Of a stretch of 64,000 nt of DNA, positions 43,228-53,903 are shown piece by piece. The DNA is taken from NCBI GenBank assembly GCA_022559845.1, contig CM040120.1:162918334-162982333 (forward strand), given 5' to 3'. Position numbers and translations under genes: made by a program. The number at the start of each line of letters is the position of its first letter. The stretch's first letter is position 1. The DNA comes from Amorphophallus konjac (lineage: Eukaryota; Streptophyta; Magnoliopsida; Alismatales; Araceae). Below the pieces are notes generated by a model that saw nothing but the letters and a program-made list of their open reading frames with translations, did not search any database and was not told where the DNA came from.

Positions 43228-43420
43228 CAACGGCCCGGTGTCCGTGTGGGAATCCACGACTCACAGGGACTTATGGAGGTCCCGGATAAGATCACCTAGT
43301 CGACTCCAAGGAATATTGAGGCGAGAGGATCACTTACCAAGGTAGGAAATGCAACTATGATATGCAATGTATGGCCCTATGTGCACCGGAGTGCATGCAA
43401 ATTCTAGCTTAAAACTAGAA
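43228..43420 (-). repeat. Leader segment shared by Y1 and Z
   Basis: GGTACAAC, GGGAATCC, TATGGAGG, CCTAGTC and AAGGAATAT, then a GGCCCTATGTGCACCGGAG-type stretch, follow in the same order and spacing as in Z at about 18590-18780. I judge roughly 60-65% similarity by eye. In both elements it lies in transcribed leader sequence on the minus strand. Confidence 0.55.
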
Positions 43421-43471
43421 AATCAAGACTAGATTAAACTATGCAAACTTGATCCAACTAAGACAAATAGT

Positions 43472-44068
43472 ATATGGATGGAAAGACAATACAAAGGTCT
43501 ACACAACGGGCCCAAAAATAGATCAATCTGACCCCGGGAGGTCAATCAAATCACTGAGCAAAGTTGCCCCCGTGAACCTATACGCAGACCACATACAGAT
43601 TTTATGGACAAAATGTTAAATGATGATAATTTTTAACTAAGTAAATGAGACCCAAATGATGCAAATAAGCTATGGGTGGAAAGATAATACAAAGGACTAT
43701 CTAATGGAACAAAAATCAGTGCAATCAAACACCGGGAAGGCAGTTAAATAACTGAGTAAAGATGTACATGTGAACCTGTCCCTGAGCCTGCCTGCAGAAC
43801 TTATGCACAAAACTCAAAAAGTTGGATAATATTAGAATATGCAAATGTTAACAAAATGAGGCAAATGATATGTGGATGGAAAGACAATACAAAGGGCTAT
43901 CCAATGGAAGAAAAATCAGCGCAATCGGACATCTGGATCAAAAGTTATGTCCCGATGAACACGGCCCTGTGAGCATGCACGCAGGACTGCCAGAAACTGT
44001 AACGGTCTATCAAATGACCGTTACATGCATGTGGCGGTCTACTATAGGACCGTCACACTACCTAAGCC
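43472..44068. repeat. Three tandem repeats of about 198 bp in Y1 leader
   Basis: Units anchor at G(A/G)TGGAAAGA at 43478, 43676 and 43875 (periods 198 and 199). Each is followed by ACAATACAAAGG, then AAAAAT, a GCAATC/TCAATC motif and TGAACC/TGAACA. Units differ by 20% or more, so the array is old. Confidence 0.8.
43998..44068. repeat. Hairpin doublet in Y1 leader
   Basis: 43998-44025 is TGTAACGGTC, an 8-base loop, then GACCGTTACA: a perfect 10-bp stem. It is followed by TGGCGGTC...GACCGTCACA at about 44031-44058. It is the cleanest example of the module seen in Z and Y LTRs. Confidence 0.85.
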
Positions 44069-44174
44069 CTTAAAATGTCCCAAATAATGGAAGAATGGAT
44101 AAAATATCACCTAAACATGCACATGCACAAACCCAACTTACAAAAGAGCATTAAAATAAACGTGATGGGCATTG

Positions 44175-44200
44175 GTGTCCCACCGTGATCGCCAAAAAAC
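44175..44200 (-). other. Y1 presumed primer binding region
   Basis: The minus strand just after the LTR end reads GTTTTTTGGCGATCACGGTG. TGGCGA with a following GTGGGA is in the style of Gypsy primer sites such as TGGCGACTC...GGGGA, but I cannot name the tRNA. Confidence 0.5.
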
Positions 44201-46142
44201 TATAGATTTATTTTAATTAGATTCCTATCCCACCCCCTTTAAATACATACATGCATAAACATGTGAATCAAAGACAAGGGGGATGAAAGGATGATAAATA
44301 CTAACTGTGATCGCCACCAAAGTTCCAACAACGCCAAAGGATGAAGAAGTGTAAAGAACGGCGTCATGTACCTTGCAAAGAAAACTTGATCACGCTTGAC
44401 AAACGAGGTGCGGGGAACTTTGTGGATTCAAACCTCCTCTCCCTCCAGCCGGCTAGAGGAAGAGGGCCTCACGTTGTATTCATGCTCTCCGGGGGGAGGT
44501 TTTTAACCCTTGTGGAAGGGTGAAAATAATAGGTGTGTGTATTGTGCATGCATGAGATTTGAAATCACGAGATTTGATTGAGAGAATAGAGAGAAACATT
44601 GATGCAAAATGTGCAAAAGTACATGTGTAGCATAAAAGTGCAAAAAATTATGATGATTTATGATTTTAAGAAGAAGAGAACTAAGAATATAAATCATGAA
44701 ATCAAGCCCAAAAGGATGCAATGGAAAGCTAATGCTGCCCTCTTCAAGCCAGGGTCGAAATTGTGAGTTGGAGTTGCAGCATGGCTTCGCCATGAACCAA
44801 GAAAGAGCCCCCCCGTCGCGACTGCGAACTGGGCAGTTTTTATAGAAAAGTGGTGAAACCCCCAACTTTCCTCCACGAGTTTAAGAGATAGAGTCCATCA
44901 AATCTCGAGATCTATGGATCAATCTCGAGATAATAGTCAAGATAAGTCATAGGAGAAAACGGGACTCTATTTGGATGAAGGATCTGGAAGATATGGCTTG
45001 TGGAAGAGAGCCCCGGAGCTTAATCTGTAGAGTTTGAGTTGAACCAGGACACCTAAACCCTCAACTTTTGAGTGTGATTCTGAGCAAGATAGCCAATGAA
45101 ATTTGGAGTTCTTTGGACTGAATTCAAGATAATACCAGGAGAAACCATAGGAACAAATGGCGCTCAATTCGGAGTAGAATTCAAGAAGTTATGGACTCTG
45201 GAAGAGGGCCACGGCGCACAGAAACGGAGCAGAGTCCAGCACTAATTGGAGTCTCAGGTGTGTGTAACGGTCTATCGTACGACCGTCAGAGTTATGTAAC
45301 GGACTAGGATAGGTCCGTCACACTTTGGGGGTCAAACAGGACGATTTCGGATAAGTTTCGGTGTAACGCACCCATACTAGACCGTCACATGGACTCTGAC
45401 GGTCTAGGGTAGGACCGCCATGCTCTAGGGGTCGAACAGGGTGATTTCGGGCAAGTTTCGGTTTGACGGTCTATCGTAGGACCGTCACACTGCCCTGGCG
45501 GTCTAGGGTAGGGCCGTCACACTGATGGAGGAAGATTTTGGGCAGACTACGCGTGACTTTTGAAATTGAAGTGTATCTCTCAAACAGTGTAGAACTAGGG
45601 AAAGTGGTAGAAGAAGGAATTGTAGATAACCGAGAGAGGAACAACTTTTATGAAGAAAGAAAGTTAAGAAAAGGATTATAAAATGGAGAAACATGTGCTA
45701 GAAAAGAGAGAAAGATTCTGGGACATAGGTGAACAGCGCAGCACGCCAGAAAAATGTGAATAGCTCACAAACGGGGGAGAACTAGCCAACGGCATAGATA
45801 AAGAAACTGTAGATCTTTGAAAGATGAACAACTTTGATGAAGACAACTTTGTGAAAAAAGGAACATAAGGAGATGTAAAAGGACCACTTTCAGGACTGCA
45901 CAGTGAGAGAGAGCCGATTACTTGAGGGAAGCCGGCCTAAATGGGCCGTAAGTCGACTTAGAAGCTAGAAGTTGATAAGACAAGCTCCAGGGCTCTATGA
46001 AATCATGATCTCCAAGACTCAAAGGGAATGAAATGGGCTCAAAATCAATCAGAGAAAGCTCCAAAATAATGGCTAATTCGGGGCATCAAAAATGATGAAT
46101 AGGAGAAATGACACAACTGGTGGGCTAAAACGGATGTCAACA
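44201..46142 (-). repeat. Y1 right LTR (5' LTR by element sense)
   Basis: 1942 bp, uninterrupted, matching the joined left LTR. It starts TATAGATTT where the left copy has TGTAGATTT. TATA box at 44837-44844; hairpin cluster at 45262-45522. It shows the empty X target at about 44863-44873. Confidence 0.92.
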
Positions 46143-46147
46143 ACTGC

Positions 46148-47953
46148 TAGAACCAGAAAAACATCGATAGTGTTTTCTAATCAATTGGGTTTTAATGGTA
46201 CAACCAACTCGGCGTCCTAGTGGGAATCTCAGGCTCGCGAAGAATTACGGAGGCCTTGAAACAAGATTTCCTAGTCCATTGGAAGGAATATCAAATAGGG
46301 AGGTCCTCATGTTCAAGATAGTGTTCCTATAGTGCAAAGTGTGAACTAATGGCCATATACTGTAATATATGCCATGTAATTAAAGAAAATGACTCTATTG
46401 ATAGAGATGATGTGTAACAATAGGGAATCATGATAAAACTCTGTCAATACATCTTTGGAAAATCATGATTTAGATACAAAACTATAGAATTTTGGCACAT
46501 GAAATTAACATAACTTAAAATAACTTAACATACCTAAATCCTGCAATTTCTATCATGAACCAGTAAATAATCTTAAAGACATGAAATCATGTGAAAACAT
46601 AGATAACTAGGCATATTTATAAGTTAAAATTGACTGTTTTCCAATTTTGTCTCGAGTTCTCCTGACGGTCGAGAGTGGGTGCATCACAGTGATTGTGACG
46701 GTTTATTGAGGGGCCGTTATGGTAGTGTAACGCTCCTGTTATGGTGCGTCAAAGACAACATAGTAATTAAAATGTAATAGAGGGTGTGACGGCTTATTGT
46801 AAGGCCGTTACAGTGTTGTGACGGTCTAACTATGATGCGTCAGAGTCCCTGCTAACAGTATAAAGAAATTAAAAGACTGTGATTTGAAACCATGTCATGT
46901 TTTGAAAAGATTTAACTACCCCAATCATGACAAAACGAAGTAAAGGTCATCTATATGCAGAGGTTGTAGTGAATTGACAAGATAGTATCTTTGATCTTTG
47001 ATTAGGGCTAAGGATATGTATGTATGCATGAACCCACTAAAACATGAAATTCATAGTCTATAATGCATGAAATCAAACATAATCAAAGGGCTTTTATCCC
47101 TAACAAGATGTTTTTTCCAATCATGAGATAACATACAGCTTAACTGGGCTATAAACTTCTAATTTGAGTCTAAAAGACGTGCCCTAGTTCTCCCTTTCCA
47201 GTGAGTTTCCAGCAACTTCACGCTACTCTGGCTCCTCAGCCTCTTGACCTAAGGATGTGAAATTTTGAGGGTACGAAGATGAAACTAAGGTGAACAAAAA
47301 GCTCTAAAGTATTGAACTCTAATTACCTCGTTTAGACGTCATAATCTCTTGATCTTCAGGGGTCTTGTGTTCAGTTTCCTGGGTTGCTAAGGTCGAACCA
47401 GTCACTTTGGAAGCTTCAATCTCCATGGTTGGTTGATCTCCTAACATGAAATTTGGAGAACTATTAGTCTAAAGTATACTAAACAAAAGCTTCTAAAGAA
47501 CTTATCTGAAATTATGACTCCTTACCTTGATTCCACGCGAGAAAAAGTACGGGTCGCTCAGTTTAGAACTAGGTCCTATTTATATGGTTTTGGCTAGGGT
47601 TTGAGATTTAGATCGATTCTAGAGTCCTTAATTTGCCAGACCCTAATCCCTAAGAGTCCCTAGTAACCTTTAAAGCTCTCCCAATTAGGTCTCTTGTAGA
47701 TAGGATCCCAAAGTTCCAATCTTTCTACTCGTTCTTCCATTCACGGAACTGATAGGGTGTAACGCATCAGTCTAGGTGCGTTACGTGGCTATGGTGGTCG
47801 CACGATAGACCGTTACATCCAACGTGTACAGAGTTCAACATAAATCAAACTCTTTTGTTAATTATCCATATTATTATCTATTTTGGGTGTTTAAAATTCC
47901 TAAAAAAAATTAAATATACCAAAAATAATTTATAAAAATTCTGGGGCCTTACA
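46148..47953 (-). repeat. Z right LTR, second part
   Basis: Continues from 22998 after removal of Y1 and matches 18541-20347. Hairpin clusters at 46694-46845 and 47757-47817; TATA box at 47576-47584. It ends CCTTACA followed by the TTTTT target duplication. Confidence 0.92.
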
Positions 47954-47958
47954 TTTTT

Positions 47959-48028
47959 AGTGAGTGAGTCCGGTTATTTTTAAAATTGTGGCACGGCTTT
48001 TAAACGATGAGTTTTGTGTGCATCAACA
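47959..48028 (+). repeat. W 3' LTR, last 70 bp
   Basis: Contains TTGTGGCACGGCTTTT and TTTTGTGTGCATCAACA, a sequence style common at the end of Athila-type LTRs just before the primer site or flank. The exact end (48025 or 48028) is uncertain because the other LTR of W is not in the window. Confidence 0.6.
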
Positions 48029-48230
48029 ACCACAATAATAATACCGACCTTCCACACTGCGGAAGGGGTCAAAACAACGCACAAACGGCTTGAAGCGGGC
48101 AATTCCACCGAATTGATCGTAAATGAGTCACCGGGGTTCCCGGGCTCGTACCGGCCCCAAATGACAACCAATTGACATGAATTCAGCGGATCTGGAACGC
48201 TGACACTCCAGGGGTTCGATTGATACCAAT
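48029..48230. other. Flank of W, no gene seen
   Basis: About 200 bp of moderately GC-rich sequence. Its end, GATTGATACCAAT (48218-48230), resembles the reverse complement of a TTGGTATCA primer site and directly precedes a TGATCT start. It may be the leader of another minus-strand element, V. Confidence 0.4.
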
Positions 48231-48899
48231 TGATCTAAAAACTATCACCATTTTCCGGCGAAGCCTGTGAACACCCCAAAAGTATGATTTTACTGAAACT
48301 GAACGAAACCCGCTCAAACTCGCACCAAACAACGCAAAATTACAGGGAAAACACAAAGGAGAAGTAGAGTTTCCATCTCCCTACCTCCACCGAAGATTCT
48401 GTGCACCGAGGGGACTAAACCACGCCGAAAACCATGTCGCGAGCTCGACCGTCGGCTTTGAATCCACAGTTCGGGATCGCGCCAAAACCGATCTGATCCT
48501 CGCCCCATTGCACTCCGGACCACCGGCACGGCATCACCTCTACCTGCCTGAGCCTCCTCCGTCTACAGCCGGACCCGAAAGGGCGAGAGAAGAGAGAAAA
48601 CAGGGGAGAGAGAAGGTCACGGTCGCGAATGAACGGGAGGAGAGAGGAGAAGAAAGAAAAAGGGAAAAAGGAAAAGAAATTATGAATTTTCTTAATTTTG
48701 AAAATTTGATTTTTAGCCCGAAAATCCACTATTTCAGAAAAATACGTAAAAATAGTCGAAATGATCCTCCAGAAGAGTAAAACGCAACTGCGGCATCCAC
48801 GAGTCGATGAACTGAGAAATAAACTCACCACAAGGTACCGTAACTAGTACAAGGGAAAACCCACGTGAATCGTAAAACTCAACTCAGGAGCACAGAATA
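48231..48899 (-). repeat. V: possible truncated LTR
   Basis: Starts TGATCTAAAAACTATCACC beside a primer-site-like motif and is cut at 48899, where copy B of the duplication begins. No partner LTR is in the window, so the call rests on the boundary alone. A purine-rich stretch lies at 48575-48690. No gene is supported. Confidence 0.35.
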
Positions 48900-51547
48900 C
48901 ACAGAATAAAGCTAATTCAATTAAACTGATGAGCAAGCACATGGAGCGCGCCTATCCAAGCATCTAGCGGAAGCAAACACACAAAGCAAACCACTACTCA
49001 ATAGATTTTTAGGTGGTTCGGTCCTCCAGACCTACATCCACCCCTCACTCCCACCGAGTACACAGGAGAAACCCGACCTCAGACCAGAGGATCGGAAGAA
49101 TAAGGATAACCAGATGAAAAGGAAAAAAATAAGGAATGGAAAATACACAGTGATCGGAAGGCTGTAAATGTAGAACAAGAATGTAGCTCTCAAAGGAGCA
49201 GATCTGGCTTGGATTTAATCCAAACGCCAGATGACAGATCTTCAATAGCTTCTTCCTTCTTTTCCACGAACTCTCTCTCTATCTATCTCTCTTTCTTTCT
49301 CCTCTGCTCTCCTTTTCTCTCACGATGTTCTCTCCTTCTTCTCTGTAACTCTTTTTCTTCTGCCGGCTCACTCTTCTTCTATTTCTTCTTCTTCTGCCCT
49401 CTGCTTCTCTTCTGCTGGATCGAGCTCTCAGCACTTATGCTTTTCTGCTATTGCTCTCAAGGCTTCGATCAACCTCTTTCAGACAACGGAGACTACCCTT
49501 TATAGCAGCTCAAGTAGGGGCAGCACTGGGCGCGTGTGGCCTCCACATTTCCCACCCAAGTATTTGGCCACGTGTCAGCATCTCAGCTCCTTGGATCACG
49601 TGCCAGACATTTCTTTGGTTCACGTGCCAGAACACCTGCAAGAGTAACTGAGGAGTTCAGTCGATGGACAAAATTAACACAGGCTGTACATAGTTCAGCA
49701 ATGTATAGACTTATAGATATCAATACAGCAAGTGTGTACAGTGTGAGGGAGTGTATAGACTTAGAAGTCTTCATGCGAGCTCAATGTATATACTTGCTGA
49801 AGAATGCATTATCATAATAGGAAGGAGTGTATAGACTTCTGTGAAATGCATGAATGAATCGAGTGTGTAGACTTACTAATGCAAGTACAGGCTGTACACA
49901 CTTTGTTTGCGTGCGAGAGAACACAGTGTACAGACTTTCCTGTGAAGAACAATGCATGAATGTAGTGTATAGACTTGGTGTTAACATGCATGAGAACCAA
50001 TGTACAGACATGCTGTCCTTGCAGCTGACGACTCCAGTGTATAGACTTGCTGAGGGAGAGACTGTACAGAGTTGAAGCAAACCAGGGCAGTCGAGTGTAT
50101 AGACTACACGATGTGTAGACTTTAGCCAAAGGAACGGCTGTATAGACTTTAACTCAACAGCGATGAATAGACTCTGAATCAAGGCAGGCTATACAGACTT
50201 GAAGAGTAAGCCAGTGTATAGACTACAAAAGCTTGAAGGCCCAATGTACAGACTTTGAAGAGTATGAACCAAGGTACAGACTTGTAACGCTTGAGGACCG
50301 ATGCATAGACTTAGGAGCATATGAAGCCAATGTACAGACTTGCCGATGCGAGGCCAATGTACAGACTTTAAAGGCTGTGAATAGCAAGGCATGCTGTACA
50401 GACTTGAAACCTATGAAGATGATTGCATAGACTTTGCCTTAGAAACGAGTGTATAGACTTGAGGTTCTGAATGAAGGTAAGGTGTCAATGTATAGACTTG
50501 CTATGGTTGTATGGACATTGAAGCTGCAAGCGATGTACAGACTTGGAGAGTTGAAACCAATGTACAGACTTGATGAAATGAAGACCACTGTATAGACTTC
50601 CTTCGGCACAAAGGCAGCTTAACGATGTACAGACTTGATTGAAGTGAAGTCTGTACAGACTTGAATGTTCACAGTGTATAGAGTTTGATGCAAGTGACCA
50701 AGGCGATGTGTAGACTTTACCCAATGTACAGACTTGGTGGTCTTGAACGTAGGTAAAGCAAAGCAATGTATAGACTTGCCACCGACCAATGTATAGACTT
50801 GCTCATACGAGTGAACAGGTCGATGTACAGACTTGGCCAATGCTTGAAGCACAGTCCACTGTAGACTTGATGCTTTGAAGGCGATGTACATACTTGCTGA
50901 GTTGACGCTGCAGCCCAATGAGTTGACGATGTATAGACTTTATCTTCCAGCGTATAGACTTGATGAATGCATGAAGACATTGAATAAGACCTAGCAATGT
51001 GTAGACTCTATAGTGAATGCATGACCCAATGTATACACTTGATGCAATGCATGCCGGTGTACATACTTTAGTTGAAGTCAACCGAAGAGTGTATGTACTT
51101 TATGAATCCATATCCCAAGACCAGTGTACAAACTTGATCGAATGTCTAGACTTTGCATGAACAGTCGATGTGAAGACTTCACATGAAGGTAGTTTGTACG
51201 TGTGTGCTGGCAGTGTATAGACTTGGAGTGCGACCAAATAGGATGTGTAGACTTGCACAAACAGATAGCATAACTGAACATGCTTTATGCAGCAGATAAA
51301 ATGACTAACATAAAACATGCAATGCTTTAAATCTGTTAAACTAACTGAACAGCAATACAATGCTTTGATAATCTGACTGAACATCAGAATATGCAATGCT
51401 TGACTGAACATTTGAAAAAGACTGCATTATGAACAGAAAACAACTGAATAACAGCATGATGACTCACACAGTAAGATGACTCACAGTGATTAACTCACAT
51501 CAAAAACCAATCATCAAAACCATCATCAAAATCACAGGGGCACAATA
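48900..51547 (-). repeat. X2 left LTR, truncated and internally deleted
   Basis: Corresponds to 23758-26709. A 304-bp deletion (X1 23918-24221) has joined at GAGT, present at both ends in X1 (23914-23917, 24218-24221). The motif array lies at 49682-51255; TATA at 49498-49504; CACGTG at 49569, 49597 and 49621. The last bases are ACAATA instead of ACAACA. Confidence 0.9.
49682..51255 (-). repeat. TGTAYAGACTT motif array in X2 left LTR
   Basis: Same units and order as 24844-26417, with a few point changes such as TGTACAGAGTT at about 50063 and TGCATAGACTT at about 50424. Confidence 0.92.
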
Positions 51548-53903
51548 ATCTCCCCCTTTTTGATGATGGCAACACTTTCAACACACTGAGTCATTCTGAT
51601 GATGTGAGGCATTCTGATGACTCAAATTATTCTCTTCCTTTGACTTCATCAAAAAGAAAATGGTTTGAGAAATTAAAGCATGTATAAAAATTCAGTAAAT
51701 TTCTCCCCCTTGCAAGAACATAATTCTCCCCCTTTGGCAAACAATCTCCCCCTTTGGTATAGTCAGGATGAACCATGGGAAGGGGTGAATGCAGATGCCG
51801 ATACCAGAATGCAAGATCTTCCCCTTTAAGAGTTTCTATGCAACATGATGCATATGACATGGAAGTTCCCCCTCAATAAGTGGAATCTTATGAGATAGAT
51901 GAGAAGGAGACCACAGGGGCAAACAAGGAGAAGTTCAGGTCAATGAACCAAGGACATGAGCAGAAGAGTTTCAATTAACAGATTTTTCAAGGATGCTCCA
52001 AACACAAGAAATTTTGCCAGATTTTCAAAGAGATATCAATATCATAAATCTAAAACATAAGTTTTCAAAGTCTTCCATTATAAGGGCTTATGAATGAGCT
52101 TTATTGAACAACATGGTTTAAATATGATGTATGCAGAGTTTATCAGTAAAATTCTGTATTGATATCTAAAACCATGTTTTAATAAAAATGAACCAAGCCC
52201 TTATATTTATCTTGATTATCCTCCCTTTGTCTTACACAATCATAATTTATTGACTTCTTTCAGAATTACATGCACTAGTATTGGGATTAAGCAATTATGA
52301 AGTCATATGATTTTGTCTAGGGTTGTAGCAATTTGATTTTAGCATCAATATTCAGATATTGAGTTATGTTCAACAATTTTTCATGCTACAAAGTTTTACT
52401 AGCACTCTAGTTCAGTGCACACATTGTAACTAGAGGATATACCTTGATTAGAGGCCAATATCCCTAAGCCCTTAGTGTGACTAACTGTCATGCTTTATGT
52501 GAATAGAGTTAGCATTTACATATCGTGACACACTACAAATCATTTTTTAATGAGTGAGTTGTATTTCTCAGTGTGCATGCCATTGCTCTGCCTGATTTTC
52601 AATGAATTTTATGCAGAGTTAACTAAGGCACCTCATGACACAGTCCTTTGGACATGTGTTTCTCAGTGACCAATGTCATTGCTCTGACAGATATTACCCT
52701 TTAGACATTTCAGAAAAATTCATTTGCTTCAAATCAATAATAGTTTCATGTACTTAATCAGTTGAAGTCATGTATTCAAAAGTGCAGATTTCAGAAGATT
52801 TTACAAGATACAGCATGAAATAGATGGTTAAGGTTTATTAAAACATGCTTCAGATATTTTTAAGAGATTTTAAAGTCAAACTCCATGAATACATTAAACT
52901 TAAACCACATGAGTTATTTCAGACATTCATAGAAACATATAATATAAGATTTCTAGTTCAAGAGTTTTCAGATTTATGATCGAGATAGCCCATTGAAATC
53001 TTCATGAGAGACTGATAGAATTTTGAACCCAAATGATACCATTTGATAGGGGAAATACCAATTGTTAAGAGAGATTATGAAGCTCAAAGTTTTCAGAATA
53101 TGATCAAGGTTGTCAACAAAATCAATAAGAAAGGATATGCAATGAATTCTGACAAATGTATGCATTTGACAACCTATATGCAATGCATTGACTCCCCCTC
53201 ACAATATGCATTCAAACTCTCTTTTTGGCATTTTCAAATATAAGGAAATGTAATGCACTATATGTATGCAAAAACATGCAATTAACTCCCCCTGAAAACA
53301 TGTAATGTTTGTACTGAAAACTGAACATATGATTCCAAATGATATTGTGACTTGTGCACAATCAGACTGTCCTATCAGCAAAGTGACCCATGGTACTAGG
53401 CGGAGCACTTGATCTAAAAGACCACCTCACACATAGTAAAACCTCCAGACATATTTTTCTGCCTTTTGGTAGCTTACCATTTATATACTATTGAGGTCAA
53501 TCATGAGAATTCAATATGCAGTCCTATATGCAATTAAGATTCTCAATGAACTATGCAATAGACAGATTTCAACAACATTCATATGCAGTTCAGATTTAAA
53601 CAGACAAAATAATATGAGCATTGAGAGATGTGAATACTCATAGTGTCCAAAGCATAAATTTCAGTTGAGGAGAGTTCAGAGGCTTCAATTCAGACAATGC
53701 AGATGAAGAGTGAATATGCTATGCAGAAAAAAAAATAGCAAGTATGCATGGACACATCAACCAAGATATGTAATGAGTTTCAAAATAGGAAATGCAGCGA
53801 ATTTACCTGAACAGTGTGAGAATGGGGTTTATCAACTTGGGTGCCTTGGTTTATTAACCCCTTTTATTCTTCAGCTTCCAAGGCACACCTGCAGGTTAGC
53901 AAA
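51548..53903 (-). other. X2 polypurine tract and non-coding interval
   Basis: The polypurine tract lies at 51548-51563 (AAAAAGGGGGAGAT on the minus strand). The rest repeats 26726-29039. Small insertions relative to X1 include about 18 bp near 51600 and 8 bp near 52637. No gene is supported. Confidence 0.55.

Larger units (their letters stand above)
42657..44174 (-). other. Y1 5' leader region
   Basis: 1.5 kb between the primer area and gag without a supported gene. It includes a segment at 43228-43420 resembling Z LTR 18590-18780, three 198-bp repeats (about 43472-44068) and a hairpin doublet at 43998-44068. Confidence 0.55.
22999..46142 (-). mobile_element. Y1: Tat-like gag-only Gypsy element in Z, carrying X1
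   Basis: It begins TGTAGATTT and ends GTCAACA with ACTGC on both sides. The left LTR is 22999-23668 plus 34798-36069 (1942 bp without X1) and the right LTR is 44201-46142 (also 1942 bp). Internal DNA of 8.1 kb holds one long minus-strand frame (42282-39157) with two TAG stops: gag, a Pro-rich linker, then an unrecognised extension. There is no protease, RT or integrase. The polypurine tract at 36070-36082 and leader at 44175-44200 set the orientation. The right LTR starts TA instead of TG. The LTRs differ by about 3-4% by eye. Confidence 0.9.
17233..47953 (-). mobile_element. Z: gag-only Gypsy element with 3.1-kb LTRs
   Basis: LTRs at 17233-20347 (3115 bp) and at 21691-22998 joined with 46148-47953 (3114 bp) flank only 1343 bp of internal DNA. 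The right copy has an initiator-tRNA-Met-like primer site beside it, so the element reads on the minus strand. A polypurine tract sits by the left copy. The internal region holds a decayed gag with two zinc knuckles and no pol. The two LTRs differ by a few percent by eye. The right LTR was later split by Y with a 5-bp target duplication ACTGC. The LTRs contain clusters of a short hairpin module. Confidence 0.9.
12612..48028 (+). mobile_element. W: 5'-truncated Athila-like Gypsy element, split by Z
   Basis: Plus-strand order: two open frames (12662-14186), the Athila-type segment GCGCTTGTTGGGAGGCAAC, a decayed interval, a polypurine tract GTTGGGGGG, then an LTR starting TGTGATAAG. The LTR is broken after 17232 by Z, with TTTTT on both sides (17228-17232 and 47954-47958). 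It resumes at 47959 with a segment containing GGCACGGCTTTT and TGTGTGCATCAACA, typical of the ends of Athila-type LTRs. RT, RNase H and integrase are absent and the 5' end is cut at U. The family assignment rests on landmark motifs rather than enzymes. Confidence 0.75.
23758..48899. repeat. Copy A of a 25.1-kb tandem duplication
   Basis: The sequence from 23758 reappears from 48900 with an offset of 25142 bp, which changes only through indels (24838 after a 304-bp deletion, 24857 at the window end). If the event is a simple head-to-tail duplication, the unit is 23758-48899. It includes most of X1, the rest of Y1, the end of Z, the last 70 bp of W and 48029-48899. Confidence 0.8.

Noticed and set aside
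48190..48230. tRNA-like 3' end (GGTTCGATT ... TGATACCA)
   Set aside because: No matching 5' half, D-arm or anticodon arm was found upstream. It is better read as a primer-site-like border of an element.
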